From assembly GCA_023415605.1 (NCBI GenBank), contig JAEZKB010000118.1, positions 1 to 19,342 on the forward strand: a stretch of 19,342 nucleotides of DNA, given 5' to 3'. The position numbers and the translations under genes were made by a program. Under the pieces are notes generated by a model, which was not told where the DNA came from, did not search any database, and was given only the letters and a program-made list of their open reading frames with translations. Source of the stretch: Pseudomonadota bacterium (GTDB lineage: Bacteria > Pseudomonadota > Alphaproteobacteria > Rhizobiales > Devosiaceae). Positions 1 through 5,666 of the stretch are shown piece by piece (position 1 is the stretch's first letter; each line of letters begins with the position of its first letter).

Positions 1-67
1 GTGATCTAGAAGGGTCACCGCCCTTCCCGTTTTAATGAGAACGGTGATCGAGACGACTGGAGCAGCC

Positions 68-217
68 ATGATCGGTAGACGTATCGCGACCGTGGTCATG
101 TTCGTCGCCCTTGCCACCCTCATCGGCTACGCGTGGTTAACCACGACCGGTAGCGCTGCCATGATCGAGGTTCGCCCCGGAGTGAGCCTGACCGGCGGCA
201 CCATCTGGTGGCCGTGA
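68..217 (+). CDS. 49-aa single-pass membrane peptide, function unknown
   Basis: Small protein that I do not recognise. It opens with basic residues (MIGRR), then has a hydrophobic stretch at about residues 6-27 that would form one membrane helix or an uncleaved signal anchor, and ends in a short polar tail closing with GGTIWWP. The start at 68 is chosen because a GGAG motif lies at 59-62, five bases upstream; an in-frame ATG at 35 has no such site and would put charged residues ahead of the helix. It is followed by an FNR-like palindrome and the DUF6544-like gene in the same direction, so it could belong to that transcript or to a unit that begins left of the window. It may be a real small inner-membrane peptide, but size and lack of known homologues keep confidence moderate. 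Confidence 0.5.
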   Translation: MIGRRIATVVMFVALATLIGYAWLTTTGSAAMIEVRPGVSLTGGTIWWP

Positions 218-221
218 GGAC

Positions 222-235
222 TTGACGTAAGTCAA
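222..235. promoter_or_regulatory. FNR/CRP-family-like palindrome TTGAC-N4-GTCAA
   Basis: A perfect 14-bp dyad, TTGACGTAAGTCAA, sits five bases after the small upstream gene and 71 bases before the next start codon. It fits the TTGA-N6-TCAA pattern bound by FNR, FixK and Dnr regulators. No convincing -10 is visible, although GATAAG at 278-283 would place the palindrome near -61. Function is inferred from the motif only. Confidence 0.4.
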
Positions 236-306
236 CGCGCGCGCCTGGCGAGGCACCCAGGATCTGCGGCACCGGGGGATAAGCCGTCATACTGAGGTAG
301 CGCGCC

Positions 307-1107
307 GTGTTTTACGTCCTTGCCGCACTTCTGATCGTTGTGGCCGCTGTCCTGTGGTTTTCCAGCCAACAGTTCGAGAAGCGCATCGATGGGCTGAAGG
401 ATCGGGTCCTGGCTGCGGCCGCCATGCCCGCAACACCGGACCTGCCGCAGATTGTGCGCGACTTCGCCGAGCGCAATGGTGGTTCAGTGGCCGCCGGCCC
501 GCGTTCAGTCCACCTGCGCCACCGTGCATCGCTGACGACCGCCAAGGGAAAGGCGCCGATTGCCATAACGGCCGACCAATGGCTTGCCATCGCCAGCACA
601 GAGATGGTCTGGCGCGGTCGCGGCGCCATGATGGGACTGCCGGTGACGGTGGTCGACAGCATCGTCGGCGGCGAGGGCCTGCTGGAGGCAAGGGTGCTGG
701 GCGTCGTCTCGGTCGCTAAGGGGACAGGCCCCGACTTCGCCAAGGGCGAGCTGCAGCGGTACCTCTCGGAACTGCCAGTCCATCCCGACGCGATCCTTAG
801 CAATGCCAGCCTGCGATGGCGCCAGATCGACGCAGCCACGGTCGAGGTCACAGCCCGGTTCGCGGGCGGCGAGGCCAGCATCCGATTCAGTTTCAACGAG
901 GATGGCGACATCACAGGGATGCTCGCGCCGGACAGGCCAATGACCGCCGGCGACCACACAGAACCGACAGCCTGGCGCGGTTCGTTCGGCGGCTATCAAT
1001 GGTTCGGCAGCCGCCGCATTCCCACCGATGGCGAAGTCGGCTGGGAATTGCCGGACGGGCTCTTCACCTATTGGACCGGGAAGATCGTCGACTACGAGTT
1101 GCTCTAG
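307..1107 (+). CDS. DUF6544/DUF6920-like membrane-anchored protein
   Basis: A 266-aa protein with an N-terminal hydrophobic segment (about residues 2-17) followed by a soluble domain on the far side of the membrane or in the periplasm. The pattern resembles the uncharacterised family NCBI calls DUF6544 (Pfam DUF6920): GPDFAKGELQRYLSELP in mid-protein, FSFNEDGDI later, and a C-terminal RRIPTDGEVGWELPDG followed by YWTGKI. The family has no established reaction. Start is GTG with a purine-rich GAGG a few bases upstream. It converges on the U32-family gene and the two share the four bases CTAG at 1104-1107 as their stop codons. The upstream FNR-like palindrome could regulate it. Family assignment is from memory of the conserved blocks; function unknown. 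Confidence 0.7.
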   Translation: MFYVLAALLIVVAAVLWFSSQQFEKRIDGLKDRVLAAAAMPATPDLPQIVRDFAERNGGSVAAGPRSVHLRHRASLTTAKGKAPIAITADQWLAIASTEMVWRGRGAMMGLPVTVVDSIVGGEGLLEARVLGVVSVAKGTGPDFAKGELQRYLSELPVHPDAILSNASLRWRQIDAATVEVTARFAGGEASIRFSFNEDGDITGMLAPDRPMTAGDHTEPTAWRGSFGGYQWFGSRRIPTDGEVGWELPDGLFTYWTGKIVDYELL

Positions 1108-1790
1108 GCTGCTTCCGCCTCATCGTGCGGCAATGCCGCGGCGAAGTCGGCGCGGAGGCTGCGGATGTAGGCAGCGCCGCGAGGAGCGTCTTCGACCTTG
1201 AGGGCGGTGACTCCGGCGGCGGTGAGGTCGGCGAGATGGGCCAGCATATCGAGGCTGGGGCCAGCGTGGGCCTCGCCGCGGCGGAGCGACAGGCTGCCGG
1301 CCGCGACTTCGATCTCGCAACCGGCATCGGCGGCGATCGCCACGACCTCTTCGACCAGCATGCCGCGCGGCAGCACTGCCCGCTTGATGCCGAAAGCTTC
1401 GGCGAGGAAACCCAGATGCGCCGCCGTCGCAGCCGACGACTGCACCGCGAGGTGCCGGCGCTGGTCGGGATACTTGTCCGCCGCATAGGCGAGGAGCCCG
1501 ATATCGGAGACCAGAATGGCGTCGGCGCCCAGTGAGACGGCGATATCCACCCCCTTGGTCCAGAGCTCCTCTGCGCCGGCGCGCATGAAGCTGTCGATCG
1601 CGACGATCACCTTGGTGCCGCGCGGCCGCGCATAGGCGATCGCTTCGGCGAGTTCGTCATAGGTGAAGTGCAGCGCCAGAACATGGGCGGCATTGGTCTC
1701 GTTGGCAAAGCCGCACTGCACGGCATCGGCCCCGGCGTCCACCGCGTCGCGGAAACATACGGGCGTGCTGACCGGACAGACCAATTGCAT
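1104..1790 (-). CDS. Shortened peptidase-U32 / UbiU-like protein lacking the Fe-S segment
   Basis: A 228-aa protein matching the U32 family, in which UbiU and UbiV act in oxygen-independent ubiquinone hydroxylation. The N-terminal LVCP, DAVDAGADAVQCGF and ETNA blocks (residues 3-33) and the barrel segments around residues 85-140 (SLGADAILVSDIGLL; FGIKRAVLPRGM) are characteristic. UbiU-type proteins are about 330 aa and carry a cysteine-rich stretch after the EIEVF strand that binds a 4Fe-4S cluster. Here EIEV (159-162) is followed after about 15 residues by the C-terminal block SLDMLAHLADLTAAGVTALK, so some 90 residues including the cluster ligands are missing while the frame stays open. It may be a non-Fe-S paralogue or a decaying gene. 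Start ATG has AGGA about 12 bases upstream. The rest of the pathway is not in view. Confidence 0.75.
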   Translation of the reverse strand: MQLVCPVSTPVCFRDAVDAGADAVQCGFANETNAAHVLALHFTYDELAEAIAYARPRGTKVIVAIDSFMRAGAEELWTKGVDIAVSLGADAILVSDIGLLAYAADKYPDQRRHLAVQSSAATAAHLGFLAEAFGIKRAVLPRGMLVEEVVAIAADAGCEIEVAAGSLSLRRGEAHAGPSLDMLAHLADLTAAGVTALKVEDAPRGAAYIRSLRADFAAALPHDEAEAA

Positions 1791-1993
1791 TTGAGTTCAA
1801 TCCTGATGGAGGCGTCTATGGCTCCTCATACGGCATCGCCCCCTGCCGGGATTTGCGGCGGATCAAATTCCGGGGTCGAAAGGCGAGATTTTGCGGTTTC
1901 GCGCAGAGTCTTCCGGATTTTTGATCCCGCGCAAAAGGCTCGTCGCTGCGAGTTGCTAGCATCGGGCATGAGATTGGCTTCGAGGAGGCCGCA

Positions 1994-2197
1994 ATGATCG
2001 ACGACACCCAGCATGGCCAGGCCGCCTTCGACGAAGACTATTATGTCATCGACGAACCGCCGGCGCATGCCGAAGCCGAAGCCCGCGACCCGCTCGACCA
2101 TCGCCTCATCCGCGAAAAGCTGCTCGAGATGGCACCATCCGCCCCGCGCTTCCAGGTCTACTGGACGGTGCCGATGGACGTCGACTGGGGCGACTGA
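1994..2197 (+). CDS. 67-aa acidic hypothetical protein
   Basis: Small unrecognised protein rich in Asp and Glu, with no membrane segment and no cysteines. It reads from MIDDTQ to VDWGD and has a likely amphipathic helix around LIREKLLEM (residues 38-46). The start is strongly supported: AGGAGG lies five bases upstream of the ATG. The 3' end overlaps by 40 bases with the convergent gene at 2158-2541. The 203-base divergent space between it and the U32-family gene must hold promoters for both, but I see no clear -35/-10 pair. The very good ribosome binding site argues that it is translated; function is not inferable. Confidence 0.6.
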   Translation: MIDDTQHGQAAFDEDYYVIDEPPAHAEAEARDPLDHRLIREKLLEMAPSAPRFQVYWTVPMDVDWGD

Positions 2198-2541
2198 AGT
2201 TCGGGGCGCCGCTCGAGCACGGCCGTGCCGGTGGCAATCGGCTCTGGCCGCTGGCCGGATTCCGGCTCGGGCGGGAAATTCAGGACAAACTGGGCGACGC
2301 GCCCCGATGGCGCATAACGGGCCTTGCGCGCCTCATCGAACTGCTCGCGCAGCCGAGCGGCGCTGGCGTCGGCCTGTTCTGAACTCTCCGCATGCACCAC
2401 GAGGATCAGCGTGTCGTTGCCGAGCTTCAGCTTTTGCCGCTCGACCCGCGCGAACTCGCTGGCATCGCCGTAGTTGCCGTAGGCCCCCATCTGCCGGTTC
2501 GGCGCCGTCCCGGCCGGAATCTCATAGACATAGTGGGGCAT
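2158..2541 (-). CDS. 127-aa hypothetical protein
   Basis: Unrecognised soluble protein beginning MPHYVYEIPAG. Residues about 1-80 look like a compact alpha/beta domain (strand NDTLILVVHA, helix EQADASAARLREQFDEARKA), and the tail from about residue 90 is rich in Pro, Glu and Arg and probably disordered. The start at 2541 is preferred over an upstream ATG at 2691 because that longer frame would run through the tRNA-Ala gene and its terminator; GGGAGAG lies just upstream of the chosen ATG. It is transcribed in the same direction as the tRNA but after the tRNA terminator, so it needs its own promoter between 2542 and 2600, which I cannot identify. It overlaps tail to tail with the gene at 1994-2197. 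Confidence 0.65.
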   Translation of the reverse strand: MPHYVYEIPAGTAPNRQMGAYGNYGDASEFARVERQKLKLGNDTLILVVHAESSEQADASAARLREQFDEARKARYAPSGRVAQFVLNFPPEPESGQRPEPIATGTAVLERRPELQSPQSTSIGTVQ

Positions 2542-2600
2542 CGCCACTCTCCCGTGTTGCCACGCGTGAACGTGAGGGATGAGGTTTGGTTCAGGCCCAG

Positions 2601-2629
2601 AAACACAAAAGCCCGGCGCAAGCCGGGCT
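2601..2629 (-). terminator. Intrinsic terminator of tRNA-Ala
   Basis: On the minus strand AGCCCGGC and GCCGGGCT (2622-2629 and 2610-2617) pair perfectly around a four-base loop and are followed by TTTTGTGTTT (2601-2610). It begins 13 bases after the tRNA 3' end, as expected for a single-gene tRNA transcript. Confidence 0.88.
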
Positions 2630-2642
2630 CGTAGGGAAGGTT

Positions 2643-2718
<76 letters not shown>

Positions 2719-2805
2719 ATCAGTGGTCTCTTCGACCGCATCCGGTGCACGGAAGGCCGTGCCCTGGGTTTCGCGCCGCGGCGGTTGCCGTCGCAGCGCG
2801 GGTGC

Positions 2806-2834
2806 CTTCTACCTAGGTGAGCCGCGCGTGGCAA
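2806..2834 (-). promoter_or_regulatory. Sigma-70-type promoter for tRNA-Ala
   Basis: On the minus strand TTGCCA (2829-2834; five of six bases match the -35 consensus) is followed by exactly 17 bases and TAGAAG (2806-2811; four of six match the -10). Transcription would start near 2798, giving an 80-nt leader before the tRNA. This is the best housekeeping promoter on this side of the window. Confidence 0.6.
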
Positions 2835-2845
2835 GCGGCTTTTTT
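2820..2845 (+). terminator. Plus-strand terminator-like hairpin
   Basis: AGCCGC (2820-2825) pairs with GCGGCT (2835-2840) and runs into TTTTTT (2840-2845). It has the form of an intrinsic terminator for rightward transcription, yet no plus-strand gene lies just upstream. It overlaps the -35 box of the tRNA promoter on the other strand. It might block antisense read-through into the next gene or may be chance. Confidence 0.3.
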
Positions 2846-2868
2846 ACACCCAGGTGACAGCGTGACGA

Positions 2869-3285
2869 TCAGCGCTCGTCGCCACCGCCGCCGACGTCGA
2901 AATCGAGGTCTTCGTCCTCGTCCTCGTCTTCCTCGAGGAAGGTGTCGGCATCGTCGTCGCCGAGATCTTCGACGTCCTCGACGTCCTCGACATCGGGAAT
3001 CTCTTCCTCGTCGCCGGCCTCTTCGGCATCGGCTTCTTCGAGGCTGACGATCTCGGGACCACCGGTATCGGCGGCTTCCTCGATCTCGACTTCCTCTTCA
3101 TCCTCGTCGTCCTCGACCTCACGCTCGGGCGCCGCCTTGGCGCGAACGGCGGTGGCCGATTCGAAGTAGGAACGCGGATAGGACTTGCCGGTGTAAGGCG
3201 AGACGATCGGATCCTTGTTGAGATCGTAGAACTTCTTGCCGGTTTCGGGGTCTTCCCGCTTGGTGCCGCGGTCTTCTTTGGCCAA
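2869..3285 (-). CDS. TIGR02300-type acidic protein with degenerate zinc ribbon
   Basis: A 138-aa protein of the alphaproteobacterial family TIGR02300 (function unknown), recognised from GTKR followed by GKKFYDLNKDPIVSP. The family model has two CPxCG knuckles; here they read DPETG (12-16) and SPYTG (29-33), so all four metal-binding cysteines are replaced. From about residue 55 on, the protein is almost entirely Asp/Glu with Val, including a repeated VED encoded by a tandem 9-bp unit at 2971-2988, and is probably disordered. I place the start at a TTG (3285) because the family begins MAK..GTKR and GAGGAAG lies three bases upstream of that TTG; the in-frame ATG at 3297 has no ribosome binding site and would add four residues. 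It stands divergently next to the aroA-type gene, a common arrangement in this order. Confidence 0.8.
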   Translation of the reverse strand: MAKEDRGTKREDPETGKKFYDLNKDPIVSPYTGKSYPRSYFESATAVRAKAAPEREVEDDEDEEEVEIEEAADTGGPEIVSLEEADAEEAGDEEEIPDVEDVEDVEDLGDDDADTFLEEDEDEDEDLDFDVGGGGDER

Positions 3286-3332
3286 TTGCTTCCTCATGAC
3301 TGAAAGGCGGGGCCTCCCGCTCGTGGGAAGTC

Positions 3333-3361
3333 CGGTTAGGGGCAAACCTTGGGCCTGTCAA
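3333..3361 (-). promoter_or_regulatory. Candidate promoter for the TIGR02300-type gene
   Basis: A perfect -35 hexamer TTGACA (3356-3361, minus strand) is followed after 17 bases by TAACCG (3333-3338), a weak -10. The predicted start near 3326 leaves a leader of about 40 bases. The perfect -35 and the right placement support it; the poor -10 keeps confidence moderate. Confidence 0.4.
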
Positions 3362-3492
3362 ACCCTAAATGCGCCCGGTTCGGCGCATATCGGGAGGCTC
3401 GTATCCGAAGGCAAGACTGGTGATGGCCGACCGGCGCGTGCTAAGCCGATGCGGTTGCCCGATATCCCGTATTTGCCGCAGTCCTTTCGCCG

Positions 3493-4836
3493 ATGTCGCT
3501 TCACCCACTCGCGCCACGTCCCCTTGCTACTGAGCGCTCGCCCTGGCTGCGCGGCGTTGTGCAACTGCCCGGCGACCGCGCGATTTCGCACCGGGCCCTG
3601 ATCCTGGGCGCCATGGCCCGGGGCGAAACCATTGTCGAGGGTCTGCACGAAAGTGCCGACGTGTTCGCTACCGGCCGGGCCATGCAGGCGGTCGGCGCAA
3701 GGATCGACAAGCGCGCCAACCGCTGGCACATCATGGGCATCGGCGTCGGCGGCTTTCTCGAACCCGAGGATGTGCTGCACTTTTCGAGTTCCTCGGTGGC
3801 GCTGCGGCTCGCCATGGGGCTCCTCGGCCCCTATGGCTTCACCACGCATTTCGCCGGCGATCCACCGTTGACTGCCCGCTCGCAGGCGGTGGTGCTGTCG
3901 GCGCTGGAGCATTATGGCGTCGGCGTGGTCGAAGGCGGACCGGAGCGATTGCCGTTTTCGCTGCGGGGCGCCCGGCTGGCGACGCCCGCCGACTACCGCA
4001 TGGAGGCGCCATCGGCGCTGCTCAAGTCCGCCATGCTGTTCGGGGCACTCACCATTCCGGGCGTATCCACCATCACCGAACCGCTGCCCACCCGCGACCA
4101 TACCGAGCGCATGCTGCGGGCTTTCGGCGCGCGGCTCGAGGTGAGTGCCACGCCGGAAGGCGGTCGTGTCATCGAGATCGAGGGGTTGGCGAGTCTTCGC
4201 GCCCAGCAGGTCACCCTCCCGGGCGACATGTCGGCTGCGGCCCATGCCATTGTCGCCGGCAGCATCGTGCCGAACTCCGAAATCCTGGTCGAAAATGTAC
4301 TGGTCTCGCCCATGCGCACCGGGCTGATCGATACGCTACGGGAAATGGGAGCGCAGATCGACCTTGTCCGCCCGCGCAAATCGAGCGGCGAGGATGTCGC
4401 CGATGTGCGGGTGATCCACTCGGCGCTCAAAGCCGTCACGGTACCGGCTGAGCGGGTGCCGGCCCTGGTGGAAGAATTCGTGCTGCTCTGCGTCGCGGCG
4501 GCCATGGCCGAAGGCGAGACGGTGATCCACGGCCTCGCCGCCCTCAAGGATCGCGACAGCGATCAGGTTCGGGCGGTGATCAACGGGCTGATCGTCAACC
4601 GTGTGAACGCCACACTGGGCGAAGACATTCTCACCATCGAGGGCGCCGGCAAGGTCAAAGGCGGCGGCCGCGTGGTGACGCATGGCGACGCCGCCACTGC
4701 CATGGCCTTCCTCGTTTTGGGGATGGCGGCCGAAGAGCAGGTGACGGTGGACGATCAATCGGCTATCGCCCAGATCTACCCGGGCTTCATGCCGGATTTC
4801 GAGAAACTCGGCGCGAGCTTCCTGCGCTATACCTAA
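3493..4836 (+). CDS. aroA: EPSP synthase-like protein (AroA fold) with substituted active site
   Basis: A 447-aa protein with the full length and two-domain layout of 3-phosphoshikimate 1-carboxyvinyltransferase, closest in pattern to the class II (CP4-like) enzymes, lying directly before cmk as aroA does in this order. Retained: LPGD..ISHR (R34), R129, TRDHTERML, PGD.SAAA and TVDD. Against E. coli numbering, however, K22 is R29, S23 is A30, the NAGT loop at 94-97 is SSSV (99-102), Q171 is L176, D313 is E327, K340 is R354, E341 is D355, R344 is Q358, and H385-R386 is A400-A401. These residues bind shikimate-3-phosphate and PEP or carry out catalysis. Several swaps keep charge, others do not. 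The frame is intact with no sign of decay. It may be inactive, changed in substrate, or an unusual enzyme; the symbol reflects position and fold. The ribosome binding site is weak. Confidence 0.8.
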   Translation: MSLHPLAPRPLATERSPWLRGVVQLPGDRAISHRALILGAMARGETIVEGLHESADVFATGRAMQAVGARIDKRANRWHIMGIGVGGFLEPEDVLHFSSSSVALRLAMGLLGPYGFTTHFAGDPPLTARSQAVVLSALEHYGVGVVEGGPERLPFSLRGARLATPADYRMEAPSALLKSAMLFGALTIPGVSTITEPLPTRDHTERMLRAFGARLEVSATPEGGRVIEIEGLASLRAQQVTLPGDMSAAAHAIVAGSIVPNSEILVENVLVSPMRTGLIDTLREMGAQIDLVRPRKSSGEDVADVRVIHSALKAVTVPAERVPALVEEFVLLCVAAAMAEGETVIHGLAALKDRDSDQVRAVINGLIVNRVNATLGEDILTIEGAGKVKGGGRVVTHGDAATAMAFLVLGMAAEEQVTVDDQSAIAQIYPGFMPDFEKLGASFLRYT

Positions 4837-4845
4837 GAGGCCCCG

Positions 4846-5484
4846 ATGATCATTGCCGTCGACGGACCGGCCGCTTCCGGCAAGGGCACGCTCGCGGCGG
4901 GCCTGGCCAGGCACTACGGGTTGCCCCATCTCGATACCGGCCTGCTCTACCGCGCTGTCGGTCGGTCCGTAGCGGCTCATGACGGCACCCCCGAATTCGA
5001 ATCCCGCGCCATCGCGGCCGCCCGGGCGCTAGACGCCAGCCATCTCGAAGACCTCGAAACCCTGACCAGCGCCGAAACCGGCACCCTGGCCAGTAAGGTC
5101 GCGGTGATCGCCGAGGTGCGGCAGGCGCTGTTCGATTTCCAGCGCCGCTTCGCCACACAGCCGGGCGGCGCCGTGCTCGATGGCCGCGACATCGGCACCA
5201 AGATCTGCCCCGACGCCGATGCCAAGCTCTTCATCGTCGCCGACTCCAAGGCCCGCATGGAACGGCGCGCCCGCCAACTCGAAGCGCGGGGCCAGGTGGT
5301 TGATCGTTACGCTCTCTATCACCAGATAGAAGAGCGGGACGCTCGAGACATGGCCAACCCTAACGGCGGCTTCTACCAGGCCAGTGACGCGCACTTGCTC
5401 GACACGACCCAATTGGATATAGAGGCCGCACTTCGCGCAGCCGTCGCCATCGTGGACGCGGCCGTAGCAGGCAAGGCGGGCTAA
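4846..5484 (+). CDS. cmk: Cytidylate kinase
   Basis: CMP/dCMP kinase, which phosphorylates (d)CMP to (d)CDP with ATP in the cytoplasm. The 212-aa length fits the short cytidylate kinase form. Visible motifs are the P-loop GPAASGKGT (7-15), HLDTGLLYRA (28-37), the nucleotide-binding DGRDIGT (112-118) and a lid region with several arginines (RMERRARQLEARGQ, about 137-150). The start follows the aroA-like stop by nine bases with AGGCC just upstream, so the two are probably translated from one mRNA. The aroA-cmk-rpsA order is widespread in proteobacteria. All key residues look intact, in contrast to the upstream gene. Confidence 0.95.
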   Translation: MIIAVDGPAASGKGTLAAGLARHYGLPHLDTGLLYRAVGRSVAAHDGTPEFESRAIAAARALDASHLEDLETLTSAETGTLASKVAVIAEVRQALFDFQRRFATQPGGAVLDGRDIGTKICPDADAKLFIVADSKARMERRARQLEARGQVVDRYALYHQIEERDARDMANPNGGFYQASDAHLLDTTQLDIEAALRAAVAIVDAAVAGKAG

Positions 5485-5666
5485 GGCCCTAATCCAACCG
5501 AGCCTCTAGCGGTCCGACCGTCCCGGTACCAGAGCCGGACGCGAAAACTCTACCCATCAGCTTGCCGAACGAGCGCTCGCGCGCCGGATCACGCGTTTTC
5601 GCGGATCGGGCCTCGTTTCCCTTCTGGTGTTCAACCTCAAACCACCGGCGCCACTGGAGATATAGT

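Noticed and set aside
10..34. AAGGG/CCCTT hairpin followed by GTTTT at the left edge, considered as a terminator
   Set aside because: Only five base pairs and an interrupted T-run; the upstream gene, if any, is outside the window.
5485..5666. Riboswitch or structured leader upstream of rpsA
   Set aside because: Some GC-rich inverted repeats are present (for example around 5570-5590), but no known riboswitch or clear conserved fold can be recognised by eye.
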